Of a stretch of DNA of 64,000 nucleotides, positions 1-8,444 are shown piece after piece; the first letter of the stretch is position 1; each line of letters opens with the position of its first letter. This DNA is from Candidatus Mycalebacterium zealandia (lineage in GTDB: Bacteria; Desulfobacterota_D; UBA1144; Nemesobacterales; Mycalebacteriaceae). The notes beneath the pieces are model-generated. The model did not search any database, was not told where the DNA came from, and saw only the letters and a list, made by a program, of their open reading frames with translations. The translations under genes were made by a program, and so were the position numbers. The DNA is taken from NCBI GenBank assembly GCA_014075295.1, contig CP046180.1, forward strand, positions 372,001 to 436,000, written 5' to 3'.

Positions 1-2
1 CA

Positions 3-818
3 ATTGCGGGCGCGGGCGATGTTATTTTCAGCGATGAACTCAACCACGCTTCAATAATAGACGGTTGTTCGCTTTCGGGCTCGGAAGTCAGGGTTTACCG
101 TCATTTGGATTTCGGGCATTTGGAGGATTTGATAGTCGCGGAAAAATCCGCCGCCGCGAAACTGATTGTTACCGACACTGTTTTCAGCATGGACGGAGAT
201 CTCGCCGATTTGTCCGCGCTTTGCGAAATCGCCGAAAAACACAATTGCGCGCTTATGGTTGATGAGGCTCACGCGACCGGGGTTTTGGGCGGGCGCGGCA
301 GCGGCGCGACCGAGCATTTCGGGGTTGAAAGCAGGGTGGGCGTTACAATGGGGACGCTCTCAAAAGCGGTCGGTTCAACCGGCGGATACATAGCGGGGAG
401 CAAAAAACTCATTGAGTTCATACGCAACAGGGCGCGGAGTTTTATTTTTGACACTTCGCCTCCCGCGTCCGCGCTCGCGGCGTCTCTTGCGGCAATAGAA
501 ATTATAGAGCGCGATTCGGCGATGCGATTCCACCTCTGGAGGATGGTTGACATGTTCAAGACGGGGCTTGAAAAAACGGGGCTTGAAGTTCTGCCCTCGC
601 AGTCCGCGATTGTTCCCGTTCTTATCGGAGAACCCGATGACGCAATGAAATTTGCGGCGGCTTTGCGCGAAAACGGCGTTTACACGCCCGCCGTCCGTCC
701 GCCGTCCGTTCCGCCCGGAAAGTGCAGAATAAGGGCGTCAATTATGGCGACTCACGAAAAGACGCATATTGAAAAAGCGGTTAAGGCGTTTGCGAAAGCG
801 AAAACTTCAGTTCTCTGA
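3..818 (+). CDS. bioF: 8-amino-7-oxononanoate synthase family (BioF-like), 5'-truncated by window edge
   Basis: PLP-dependent alpha-oxoamine synthase. The reading frame is open from base 3, so the N-terminus lies outside the window. Visible motifs are the Asp/His PLP site VDEAHATGVLGGRGSG (nt 258-305) and the Schiff-base lysine in TLSKAVGSTGGYIAG (nt 354-398). The C-terminus PPGKCRIRASIMATHEKTHIE, read in two parts, matches the small domain of the family. BioF condenses pimeloyl-ACP or pimeloyl-CoA with alanine in biotin synthesis. The close relative Kbl (glycine C-acetyltransferase) cannot be excluded from this fragment. Kbl usually sits beside a threonine dehydrogenase of the zinc ADH family, and the next gene is a zinc ADH, so that alternative deserves weight. 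No other biotin gene is visible. Confidence 0.8.
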   Translation: MAGAGDVIFSDELNHASIIDGCSLSGSEVRVYRHLDFGHLEDLIVAEKSAAAKLIVTDTVFSMDGDLADLSALCEIAEKHNCALMVDEAHATGVLGGRGSGATEHFGVESRVGVTMGTLSKAVGSTGGYIAGSKKLIEFIRNRARSFIFDTSPPASALAASLAAIEIIERDSAMRFHLWRMVDMFKTGLEKTGLEVLPSQSAIVPVLIGEPDDAMKFAAALRENGVYTPAVRPPSVPPGKCRIRASIMATHEKTHIEKAVKAFAKAKTSVL

Positions 819-853
819 ATTCCTTTGCTTACAGCAGCTTTCTTCGATAGATT

Positions 854-869
854 GAAAGAAGTTTCTTTC
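854..869. promoter_or_regulatory. Perfect 7-bp inverted repeat upstream of the alcohol dehydrogenase
   Basis: GAAAGAA-GT-TTCTTTC, ending 18 nt before the ATG of the dehydrogenase and just upstream of its Shine-Dalgarno AAGGAGG (874-880). It could be a repressor operator or a small mRNA hairpin. It has no following T-run, so it is not an obvious terminator. Function is not shown. Confidence 0.3.
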
Positions 870-887
870 AGTTAAGGAGGCGGTTCA

Positions 888-1934
888 ATGAAAGCGGTTA
901 TCTACAACAAACCCGGCGATGTAAGTGTGGAGAAGATTGCCGACCCGAAAATTCAGGATGAGCGCGATGTCATTCTCCGCGTAACAAAAAGTGCAGTCTG
1001 CGGTTCAGATCTGCATTTTTATCGCGGAATTGTTCCGATGGACGAGGGGTTTGTGGTCGGTCATGAATTTATGGGAGTAATTGAAGAAGTTGGGAAGGGC
1101 GCGCGCGGCTTGAAAAAAGGCGACAGGGTTGTCGCTCCCTTCTGGGTGAGTTGCGGTTCATGCGTTCACTGCAAAAACGGATTGCCTACTTCTTGCGGCG
1201 GCGGTGGCGGATGTTTCGGTTTCGGGGAAGGGTTTGGCGGCTACGGCGGCGGGCAGGCTGAGTTTGTCAGGGTCGCTCTTGCCGACACAACGCTTGAAAA
1301 GGTTCCAGAAAAGATTGAGGACGAGAAACTACTTTTTCTCGGAGATGTGTTTTCAACTTCTTATTACTGCGCCGAACTCGCGGACATTAAGCCGGGGCAA
1401 ACGGTTGTGATTTACGGGGACGGGCCGCTCGGACTTCTTGCCGTGCCTTCGGCGCGGCTTTTTGGCGCGGCGGAAATTATAGTGGTGGGGCATCACAAAT
1501 ACCGGCTTGATATGGCGAAAAAAGCCGGCGCGGACACCGTGATTAACTCCTCAAAAGAGGATGCGACCGAAAGAATAATGGACATTACCGGAGGGGTTGG
1601 CGCCGATGCGGCTCTTGAATGCATCGGCTCTCAGGACGCTTTGCTTGATACATTCAAAGTAACCCGCCCGGGCGGAGTGATTTCTTTCATCGGACTTTTT
1701 CTTGAGCCCGTGCCCGTGCCTATGCTGGATTTTTACCTGAAAAACTTCACTCTTCGCGGCGGCGTGTGCCCCGCGAAAAACTACATAACGAAACTGCTTC
1801 CGCTTGTTGAGAATGGAACGGTTGACCCGTCTTTCATAATCACGCACGACCTTCCCCTTGCGGACACGCCAAAGGGGTATGAAATTATGGATAAACGGAC
1901 GGACAATGCGGTCAAAGTCGTTTTGACGCCTTAA
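888..1934 (+). CDS. Zinc-dependent alcohol dehydrogenase (medium-chain family)
   Basis: 348-residue MDR-family NAD(P)-dependent dehydrogenase. Catalytic zinc ligands fit Cys38 (CGSDLH), His59 and Glu60 (GHEF). Structural zinc is bound by Cys89, Cys92, Cys95 and Cys103 (CGSCVHC...C). The Rossmann motif GDGPLG lies near residue 177. A glycine-rich stretch (about 104-122) follows the last structural Cys, as in some threonine, sorbitol or formaldehyde dehydrogenase subfamilies. The start is supported by AAGGAGG 7 nt upstream of ATG. The substrate cannot be read from sequence. If the upstream gene is Kbl rather than BioF, threonine dehydrogenase is a reasonable guess. The gene converges on coaBC with 6 nt between them. 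Confidence 0.85.
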   Translation: MKAVIYNKPGDVSVEKIADPKIQDERDVILRVTKSAVCGSDLHFYRGIVPMDEGFVVGHEFMGVIEEVGKGARGLKKGDRVVAPFWVSCGSCVHCKNGLPTSCGGGGGCFGFGEGFGGYGGGQAEFVRVALADTTLEKVPEKIEDEKLLFLGDVFSTSYYCAELADIKPGQTVVIYGDGPLGLLAVPSARLFGAAEIIVVGHHKYRLDMAKKAGADTVINSSKEDATERIMDITGGVGADAALECIGSQDALLDTFKVTRPGGVISFIGLFLEPVPVPMLDFYLKNFTLRGGVCPAKNYITKLLPLVENGTVDPSFIITHDLPLADTPKGYEIMDKRTDNAVKVVLTP

Positions 1935-1940
1935 GAGTTT

Positions 1941-3173
1941 TTATCCGTTGTCATATTTACCCTCATAAATTCCCAAAGCCGCGTCCAGAATTTTGTGTCC
2001 GAGCGCGTCTTTGGTCATAAGCGGAAGGGATTGAGGTTCGCCTTCGGGTTTTATAAAAACTGCCTGATTTGTGTCCGTGCCGAAACCCGAGCCTTCGGCT
2101 GAAACGTCATTGGCAACTATCATATCAGCGTTTTTCTTTTTCAATTTTTTTTGAGAGTTTTCAATGATTGACTGCGTTTCGGCGGAAAATCCGACAACAA
2201 CGGATTTTTTTCCACGCCCGTTTTTTTTAAGAGATTTGCCGACCTCTTCCAGAATGTCGGGTGTTTTTTCAAGTTGCAAACACATAGTTTCAGAGGTCTT
2301 TTTAATTTTTTCCTTTTCTTCCTTCGCGGGCGCGTAGTCTCCCACGGCCGCCGCTTTTATGACAAAATCTGCGTCCCCGGCATTTTCCATCACCACATCA
2401 AACATCTCCTGAACGGATTTTGCTTCCACACGCCGCATTCCGGGCAAATCAATTCCCGCGCCCGCGCCCGACACGAGAACAACATCGGCTCCCCGCAACC
2501 AGCCTGCGCGCGCTATGGCGCATCCCATCTTGCCGGTTGACGGATTGGATATGAAACGCACGGGGTCTATGTACTCACGGGACGCGCCTGCCGTAACCAG
2601 CAGTTTTTTTCCTTTGAAGTCATCGGGAGCGACCGCTCTTTCGATTTCAGCGATAATTTCCTCCGTTTCACTCAGCCGTCCCTTTCCTTCCCATCCGCAA
2701 GCGAGGTCTCCCTCCGCCGGTCCCACAATTACAACACCCGCGCCCGTGAGTTTTTCAAAATTGCCGCGCACAAGCGGGTTTGAATACATATTGACGTTCA
2801 TTGCGGGGCACACAACCACCGGGGCTTTTGTGGCGAGAATTACGGCTCCGAGCAGAGTGTCCGCGATTGCGCCCGCCATTTTGCCGATAAATGAAGCGGT
2901 CGCCGGCGCGACAACAATCGCGTCCGCGCCGTCCGCGAGCGAGATGTGTCCTATCTCCGATTCCCATTGTAGGTCAAACGGGTCTGAAACCGCCTTTTTG
3001 CCCGAAAGCGTTTGAAGCGTCAGCGGCGTTATGAATTTTTCGGCGTTTTTTGTCATAACAACCTGAACCTGCGCGCCACGCCGCATCAATTCTCTTGTGA
3101 TTTCACATGATTTGTAGGCGGCGATGCTTCCGGTTACACCGAGCACGATTTTTTTATCTTCAAGAACGCTCAT
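1941..3173 (-). CDS. coaBC: Bifunctional phosphopantothenoylcysteine decarboxylase / phosphopantothenate-cysteine ligase
   Basis: 410 residues, the usual length for the fused CoaBC of coenzyme A synthesis. The N-terminal flavoprotein decarboxylase (1-185) has GVTGSIAAYK, the catalytic His76 (IGHISLADGAD), PAMNVNMY (123-130) and the active-site Cys159 (LACGWEGKGRL). The C-terminal ligase (190-410) begins KKLLVTAGASREYIDPVR and carries the NPSTGKMG loop. It couples 4'-phosphopantothenate to cysteine and then decarboxylates the product to 4'-phosphopantetheine. It lies downstream of ilvD on the same strand with a 40-nt gap, so co-transcription is possible. Confidence 0.95.
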   Translation of the reverse strand: MSVLEDKKIVLGVTGSIAAYKSCEITRELMRRGAQVQVVMTKNAEKFITPLTLQTLSGKKAVSDPFDLQWESEIGHISLADGADAIVVAPATASFIGKMAGAIADTLLGAVILATKAPVVVCPAMNVNMYSNPLVRGNFEKLTGAGVVIVGPAEGDLACGWEGKGRLSETEEIIAEIERAVAPDDFKGKKLLVTAGASREYIDPVRFISNPSTGKMGCAIARAGWLRGADVVLVSGAGAGIDLPGMRRVEAKSVQEMFDVVMENAGDADFVIKAAAVGDYAPAKEEKEKIKKTSETMCLQLEKTPDILEEVGKSLKKNGRGKKSVVVGFSAETQSIIENSQKKLKKKNADMIVANDVSAEGSGFGTDTNQAVFIKPEGEPQSLPLMTKDALGHKILDAALGIYEGKYDNG

Positions 3174-3213
3174 ATTATAAAAATATAGAGAAACGGTGCG
3201 GCAAGGGCAAGTT

Positions 3214-4908
3214 TCAGAAGTCCGCCAGATCCGTTACCGCGCCATCGGAAGCCGAAGACACAAGCCGCGCGTATTTGGCGAGCGTTCCGGTTTTTTCTTT
3301 AGGAGAGGGCTTTTGCCAGCGTGCGGCTCTGCGTTTCAATTCCGCCTTTGAAACCGCGATGTTGATTTCCCGTTTCTTCGCGTCAATGGTGATTTTGTCT
3401 CCCGTTTTTACAAGCGCCAGCGGACCGCCGACCGCCGCTTCGGGTGTTACATGCCCAACAACGAATCCGTGACTGCCACCGGAAAATCTCCCGTCCGTTA
3501 TAAGCGCGACATCGTCTCCAAGCCCACTGCCGACCACAGCAGCGGTTGGTCCAAGCATCTCCCTCATTCCGGGCCCGCCCTTGGGCCCCTCGTAGCGGAC
3601 GACAATTACGTTTCCTTTTTTAATCTTTCCGGCGAGTATAGCTTTCATACTTTGCTCTTCGGAATCAAACACAATCGCGGGGCCGCTGAAAGAGTTTCCC
3701 TCTTTGCCCGTTATTTTTGCCACTGCGCCTTCGGGAGCCAGATTTCCGCGCAGTATTACCAGATGACCGTCTTTTTTGAGCGGTTTTTTGAGCGAGCAAA
3801 CAATTTTCTGACTCGCGGGATATTTTTTCGCTCCGCGCAGATTTTCCTTTAAAGTTTTTCCCGTTACGGTCAGACAGTCTCCGTGCAGAAGCCTGTTCTC
3901 AAGCATTGTTTTCATAAGAGGGAGCAGTCCGCCGATTTTGCAGAAATCCGCCATCATATACGTTCCGCTCGGTTTTAAGTCGGCAAGAACGGGCGTGCGT
4001 TTACCTATTCTGGAGAAATCATCAATTGACAGTTTCACGTTCGCCGATTTTGCCATTGCGATGAGGTGAAGCACGCTGTTTGTTGAACCGCCGAGCGCCG
4101 TTACGACCGCGATGGCGTTTTCAAACGCTTTTTTTGTCATTATGTCGCTCGGCTTAATTCCCTTTTTCATCATATTTAGAACCGCTTTTCCGGCTTCCAC
4201 GCAGTCGGTGTTTTTTTCGCGCGAAATCGCAACCTGAGCCGATGAGCCAGGCAAACTCATCCCCATTGCCTCAATCGCCGATGCCATTGTGTTGGCGGTG
4301 TACATTCCCCCGCACGAGCCGGGTCCCGGTATTGCGTCGGATTCTATTTTTTTTAGTTTGCCCGCGCTTATTTCACCGCTCGCGTGAGAGCCGACCGCTT
4401 CAAAAACCGACACTATGTCCACATCTTTTCCATCGTGGCAACCGGGCATTATCGTTCCGCCGTAAACAAAAACCGCAGGGCGGTTCAGGCGCGCAATCGC
4501 CATCATGCAGCCGGGCATATTTTTATCGCAGCCGCCAATCGCGACAAGTCCGTCAAAACCCTCCGCCGCCGTGACTGTTTCTATTGAGTCCGCGATTACC
4601 TCTCTTGAAACGAGGGAATATCTCATTCCCGGAGTTCCCATTGAAATGCCGTCCGAGACCGTAATTGTGTTGAAAATAACGGCTTTTCCGCCTGCACGGT
4701 TTGCTCCGTTTCCGGCGCGGATTGCGAGTTTATCTATGTGCATATTGCAAGGGGTTACCATGCTCCATGTTGAAGCAATTCCCACAACGGGACGGGAAAA
4801 ATCTTTGTCTTTGAATCCGACCGCCCTCAGCATCGCACGGCTGGGAGCGCGGTCGGGGCCTTCAACGTAAATTGAGGAGAACTTTCTGAGGTTTTTATTT
4901 TTTGCCAT
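3214..4908 (-). CDS. ilvD: Dihydroxy-acid dehydratase
   Basis: 564 residues. IlvD dehydrates 2,3-dihydroxyisovalerate and 2,3-dihydroxy-3-methylvalerate in branched-chain amino acid synthesis. The three iron-sulfur cysteines are present: Cys54 (TPCNMH), Cys127 ([10 protein letters not shown]) and Cys199 ([14 protein letters not shown]). The C-terminal swivel domain has [20 protein letters not shown]. No other ilv or leu genes are in the window. It is the first gene of its run after the pilin cluster, with a 51-nt gap to the pilin stop codon. Confidence 0.96.
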   Translation of the reverse strand: MAKNKNLRKFSSIYVEGPDRAPSRAMLRAVGFKDKDFSRPVVGIASTWSMVTPCNMHIDKLAIRAGNGANRAGGKAVIFNTITVSDGISMGTPGMRYSLVSREVIADSIETVTAAEGFDGLVAIGGCDKNMPGCMMAIARLNRPAVFVYGGTIMPGCHDGKDVDIVSVFEAVGSHASGEISAGKLKKIESDAIPGPGSCGGMYTANTMASAIEAMGMSLPGSSAQVAISREKNTDCVEAGKAVLNMMKKGIKPSDIMTKKAFENAIAVVTALGGSTNSVLHLIAMAKSANVKLSIDDFSRIGKRTPVLADLKPSGTYMMADFCKIGGLLPLMKTMLENRLLHGDCLTVTGKTLKENLRGAKKYPASQKIVCSLKKPLKKDGHLVILRGNLAPEGAVAKITGKEGNSFSGPAIVFDSEEQSMKAILAGKIKKGNVIVVRYEGPKGGPGMREMLGPTAAVVGSGLGDDVALITDGRFSGGSHGFVVGHVTPEAAVGGPLALVKTGDKITIDAKKREINIAVSKAELKRRAARWQKPSPKEKTGTLAKYARLVSSASDGAVTDLADF

Positions 4909-4959
4909 TGGTAACTCCGGTTCGCAGGGTTTTTAAGCATATACGCCCGCATATTTCAG

Positions 4960-5295
4960 TCAATTGCACGGGTTTTCGGAGTTTGATGTTACGGTTATTC
5001 TCGCGAAACTTGAGATAGTTATTGTTTTCCAGCGGTTGCGGTTTTTGCTCTCAATGCAGAATGATTTGTTGCTTGAAGTTCCTCTGGGTCTGAAAACTAT
5101 TTTTCTAATTTCGGTTTTTCCGCCTTTCTGAAAAACTTTGTATGGAATTGCGTTTTCAATAATCGGCTTCGTCGCGCCGGAGGGTTCACAATTTTCGCCG
5201 CCTTTTATAGTGAAAAGTTTCCACTCATTTGCCTTGTTTGCTTCTCCGAGCGGAATACAGACCGCGTACGGCTCATGCCTTGTTATGGCGAGCAT
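4960..5295 (-). CDS. C-terminal part of a frameshifted FimT/GspH-like minor pilin
   Basis: 111-residue frame that continues the pilin of 5283-5453 after a one-base shift. Its composition fits the GspH/FimT globular domain: an early PYAVCIPL strand, a FRPRGT turn and a terminal strand pair ITISSFARITV. It has no methylation motif of its own. Its first ATG overlaps the A6 run where the frame is lost, so it could be reached by -1 slippage, by reinitiation at that ATG, or not at all. It is the last cistron of the pilin operon. See the entry at 5283 for the N-terminal half. Confidence 0.6.
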   Translation of the reverse strand: MLAITRHEPYAVCIPLGEANKANEWKLFTIKGGENCEPSGATKPIIENAIPYKVFQKGGKTEIRKIVFRPRGTSSNKSFCIESKNRNRWKTITISSFARITVTSNSENPCN

Positions 5296-5453
5296 TTTTT
5301 CCGCCTTATATGGGTTTCCACCTTTTGCGCCGCGCTTTCAAAACGGGATTTTTCCGCGTATTGGATAAGGAACGGAAGAGATAGCCCGACTGTCACCGCC
5401 GCTACCGTAAGAACAAAAAGCAACTCAATAAGTGAATATCCGCCGTTTTTCAT
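5283..5453 (-). CDS. N-terminal part of FimT/GspH-like minor pilin (type IV prepilin leader), frameshifted
   Basis: Starts MKNGGYSLIELLFVLTVAA: a short basic leader, the prepilin peptidase motif (G/YSLIEL with the +5 Glu) and a hydrophobic helix. ATG at 5453 overlaps the stop of the preceding gene (ATGA), which supports this start over the ATG at 5483. The frame ends soon after ESAAQKVETHIRRKK, whereas homologues continue into a globular domain. That domain is found in the -1 frame at 4960-5295. The switch falls on a run of six A residues (plus-strand T run, 5295-5300). It may be a mutation, a sequencing error in a homopolymer, or a slippage site. Confidence 0.65.
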   Translation of the reverse strand: MKNGGYSLIELLFVLTVAAVTVGLSLPFLIQYAEKSRFESAAQKVETHIRRKKCSP

Positions 5454-5857
5454 TTCGGGTTCCGCTCTAATTTCCGCCGCCACGAATTCATCGTCACATT
5501 TCCGTTTCGCACCGAATAAACCGCTTGTATTTCGGTTGAAAAATTACCCGAGCGCCCGAGCGCGGTAAGTATAAAAGTTTCACTCACGCCCGGAAATTCA
5601 GCGTTCGCGCCCGTCACTTCGCCGATAATTTCAGAAACACATTTTTCGTCGTTTCCTTTGAGGCATTGCTCTATGCTGATTTCCGCTTCAACAAGAACCC
5701 TTTCGGCTTCCCGAAGGGATTTGCCGATCGCGATGCGGTTAAATGATATTTTTAAGTCCGCGACTGAAACGAAAAATCCCGCCGCGACAACCGCAGACAT
5801 TGTCGCCACAATAAGGAGCGCGATTATAATCGCGAAACCGTTTTCATTTTTATTCAT
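5450..5857 (-). CDS. PilX/GspK-like minor pilin component
   Basis: 135 residues with a short leader (MNKNENGF) and a hydrophobic N-terminal helix AIIIALLIVATMSAVVAAG, followed by a mostly polar domain. It lacks a clear Glu+5, like many PilX/GspK proteins. The call rests on this N-terminus and on its place third in a four-gene prepilin operon: PilV-like, PilW-like, this gene, then FimT-like. The order matches minor pilin operons of type IV pili, whose products prime pilus assembly at the inner membrane. It overlaps the upstream gene by 4 nt and the downstream gene by 4 nt. Confidence 0.7.
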   Translation of the reverse strand: MNKNENGFAIIIALLIVATMSAVVAAGFFVSVADLKISFNRIAIGKSLREAERVLVEAEISIEQCLKGNDEKCVSEIIGEVTGANAEFPGVSETFILTALGRSGNFSTEIQAVYSVRNGNVTMNSWRRKLERNPK

Positions 5858-6498
5858 CGTATGTTTCTCGGATTTGCCACGACCGAATAGGTTTTGATTT
5901 CATAAGGGTTTCCGGGATTTTGAAGCGGCGCGGGCGATTTCAGTGTGAGGGTTACCTTTACGGCTTCAAGTGTTTCGCCTCCGGGAACGGAATTTTGAAG
6001 ACCGCCTCCCGAACTTGTGAAAAAACCGATTTGAAAATCCTCAACCAGCAATTCCCCTCCTCCCGTCGTTAGAGACTGATTTCTTGAACTGTCGCTGTTG
6101 CGGATTTTCAAGATTCCCTTTTCAACGAAAAAACTTTTTTTAATCGCAATTTGTCCTTCGTATGACAAACTCTCAAAAGTAATACAGTCCGTGCCTCCTT
6201 CTTTTGCCGAAGACGGGTCGCATTCCCGGCTGTCTCTGTCTATTTTTCCTCCGCCGTCAACAAAACGTATGGGCGGCAACCCGCTTCCATACGCGCCCGA
6301 ATTTTTTATTTCATCGGAAATTATTGAGAGGATTGAATGGGCGACATGGTCCATTTTGCTCGTGTTTATCAAAAATGTTTGAGTTTTTGACTGTTTTGAA
6401 ATCGCTGAAAGCCCGACTGCCGTTAAAACCGCGAGCAATACGGCGGAGAAAAGAAATTCCAGCAGAGTGAAACCGCGCTCTTTATTTCCGCGAAACAC
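5854..6498 (-). CDS. PilW/GspJ-like minor pilin
   Basis: Prepilin-like protein: VFRGNKERGFTLLEFLFSAV holds a basic leader, the GFTLLEF methylation motif with Glu+5 and a hydrophobic helix. A globular domain of about 180 residues follows, with several Gly/Ser-rich turns and a C-terminal strand pair (VKVTLTLKS, IKTYSVVANP). The frame is open from an ATG at 6537, but that overlaps the upstream gene by 56 nt and makes an unusually long leader, so the GTG at 6498 is preferred. Length (about 214) suits PilW/GspJ. It is second in the minor pilin operon. Confidence 0.75.
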   Translation of the reverse strand: MFRGNKERGFTLLEFLFSAVLLAVLTAVGLSAISKQSKTQTFLINTSKMDHVAHSILSIISDEIKNSGAYGSGLPPIRFVDGGGKIDRDSRECDPSSAKEGGTDCITFESLSYEGQIAIKKSFFVEKGILKIRNSDSSRNQSLTTGGGELLVEDFQIGFFTSSGGGLQNSVPGGETLEAVKVTLTLKSPAPLQNPGNPYEIKTYSVVANPRNIR

Positions 6499-6907
6499 GG
6501 ATGAACTGCTCTCCTCTGAATGAGTTTTTTCCCACACAGGCGATGTATTTTATTTTTACCGCACCTTCGGTGGATTCCGGTGCGCGGCAGACTGTGCCGG
6601 AATTTTCCGCGATTTTCTCGCAGTCCAGTCGCGACAGATTTTTACACGAAAGTTCCGAAGTTTGAATGTGGCTGAAAATCTCTTCAATCGGATTTGTCGC
6701 GCCGGATTTTACGAGAGTTCCGAGCCGTCCCCTGTCTCTTTCCATCAGAGATTCAATTTCTGTCTCCGCGACCAGAGCTGCGTTGCCAAGAGCGCGGTTT
6801 TTCAGTGTTGCCGAATGAATTTCAAGCGCCGCCGCCACACCCGCCGAAACAATAAGCATGGCGAACAGCGATTCCAAAAGCGTAAATCCTTTCTCACCGC
6901 GTCTCAT
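6482..6907 (-). CDS. PilV/GspI-like minor pilin
   Basis: Starts MRRGEKGFTLLESLFAMLIV: a six-residue basic leader, a prepilin cleavage site and Glu+5, then a hydrophobic helix. About 141 residues, the usual size for PilV/GspI. The frame is open up to 7081, but that would place a 58-residue extension inside metG. ATG 6907 lies just after GGAAG and overlaps the metG end by 14 nt. Two Cys pairs in the C-terminal half may form disulfides. It is first in the operon that follows metG. Confidence 0.75.
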   Translation of the reverse strand: MRRGEKGFTLLESLFAMLIVSAGVAAALEIHSATLKNRALGNAALVAETEIESLMERDRGRLGTLVKSGATNPIEEIFSHIQTSELSCKNLSRLDCEKIAENSGTVCRAPESTEGAVKIKYIACVGKNSFRGEQFIRVSRK

Positions 6908-8438
6908 CTTCCATTCTGTTGAAAAGGTTGTCGCCTTTTTTGACTTTCGCGCCCGCAGAAAAAATTCCCCATCCGGTTGAAAGATGTTTTTGTGGAGAGT
7001 TTTTGAGCGATTGTTCAAAGCCCAGTTTTCTCCACAGGTTTTCCGCCGTTCCGGGCATAAACGGATATGTGTAAACGGCAATTATTCTCAACGATTCGCA
7101 AAGTGTCCACAGAACCGCCGAAAGTTTTTCCGTATCGCCTTTTTTATGAATTTCCCACGGCTTTGAGTCTTCAACGAATTTGTCCGCCTCGGCAATGAGT
7201 TCCCACAAAAGGGAAAGTGCTTTGCCGGGCTGGATTGCGTCCATTGCGGCGGGAATTCCGGAGGCGCAACTTTCCACGCGTTCTTTTACGGTGGAATTGT
7301 CGCATCCCTCGCCGTCTGAGTCCGGAACCGCGCCTTCAAAATATCTCTCAACCATTCCAAGAGTCCGGCTCGCGAGATTTCCAAGCCCGTTTGCGAGGTC
7401 GGAATTAATTCGCGAAATTAAGGATTTGCGCGAAAAATCCCCGTCTTTTCCAAATGGAATTTCCCTCATCATAAAATATCTGAATGCATCAACACCGAAC
7501 TCGTCCGCAATTTCAACCGGATTTACCGAATTGCCCAGAGATTTTGACATCTTTTCCCCTTCAACCGTCCACCACCCGTGTGCGAAAACCCTCTGCGGCG
7601 GCTCAATGCCGGCGGACATAAGAAAAGCAGGCCAGTAAACCGCGTGAAACCTGATGATGTCTTTGCCTACCAGATGAAGGTTCGCGGGCCAGATTTTTTT
7701 GAATTTTTCCGCGTCTGATTCAAATCCCGCCGCAGTCAAATAATTGGACAGCGCGTCAAACCAGACATACATGACGTGTTGCGGATTTTCCGCAACTCTC
7801 ACACCCCATGAAAATGTCGTGCGGCTTATGCTCAGGTCTTTCAGCCCGGATTCCACAAAGCTGCGGACTTCGTTCATCCGCTCTTTCGGCATCACAAAAT
7901 CGGGGTTCTTTTTGTAATATTCAAGCAGGGGTTTCTCATACGCGGAAAGTTTGAAGAAAAAACACGGCTCCTTGATTTTTTCAATGTTCGGACGTTTTTC
8001 CGGAGGCATTTTATTAATTTCCTCCATCTGTGTTTCCGTGACGAAACTTTCTTCGCGCACGTCATACCAGCCTTCGTATTCACCGAGATAGATGTCTCCC
8101 GCGTCAAGCGAGGCTTTGAACAGTTTTTGAGCGCATTTGATGTGCCTTTCTTCGGTGGTTCTTATGAAATCGTCATTTTCAACGTTCAGTGTCTGCCACA
8201 GCGAGTGAAACCTTTCCACGACCCTGTCTGCGAGTTCTTTTGGCGTTTCTCCCGTTTGCGCGGCGGTTTGCTCAATTTTTCTGCCGTGCTCGTCCGTTCC
8301 GGTCAGAAAAAAAACCGGTTCGCCGCGTAGCCGCCGCCAGCGCGCCAGCGCGTCCGCCGCCACGGTTGTGTAAGCGTGACCTATGTGCGGCAGGTCGTTT
8401 ACGTAATAGATGGGGGTTGTGATGTAGTAGGCTTTCAT
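6894..8438 (-). CDS. metG: Methionyl-tRNA synthetase
   Basis: 514-residue class I aminoacyl-tRNA synthetase. The HIGH motif is PHIGH (17-21) and KMSKS is EKMSKSLGN near residue 300. The connective region GWYDVREESFVTETQ lacks the Cys pairs of the zinc knuckle, placing it in the zinc-free Bacillus/Thermus-like subgroup. There is no C-terminal tRNA-binding (EMAP) domain. It lies 6 nt downstream of the autotransporter and overlaps the first pilin gene, so the three units may share transcripts. Confidence 0.96.
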   Translation of the reverse strand: MKAYYITTPIYYVNDLPHIGHAYTTVAADALARWRRLRGEPVFFLTGTDEHGRKIEQTAAQTGETPKELADRVVERFHSLWQTLNVENDDFIRTTEERHIKCAQKLFKASLDAGDIYLGEYEGWYDVREESFVTETQMEEINKMPPEKRPNIEKIKEPCFFFKLSAYEKPLLEYYKKNPDFVMPKERMNEVRSFVESGLKDLSISRTTFSWGVRVAENPQHVMYVWFDALSNYLTAAGFESDAEKFKKIWPANLHLVGKDIIRFHAVYWPAFLMSAGIEPPQRVFAHGWWTVEGEKMSKSLGNSVNPVEIADEFGVDAFRYFMMREIPFGKDGDFSRKSLISRINSDLANGLGNLASRTLGMVERYFEGAVPDSDGEGCDNSTVKERVESCASGIPAAMDAIQPGKALSLLWELIAEADKFVEDSKPWEIHKKGDTEKLSAVLWTLCESLRIIAVYTYPFMPGTAENLWRKLGFEQSLKNSPQKHLSTGWGIFSAGAKVKKGDNLFNRMEDETR

Positions 8439-8444
8439 CCGGTG

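Noticed and set aside
854-869. Inverted repeat before the alcohol dehydrogenase as a terminator of bioF
   Set aside because: The stem is AT-rich, lacks a T-run and sits directly before a strong Shine-Dalgarno.
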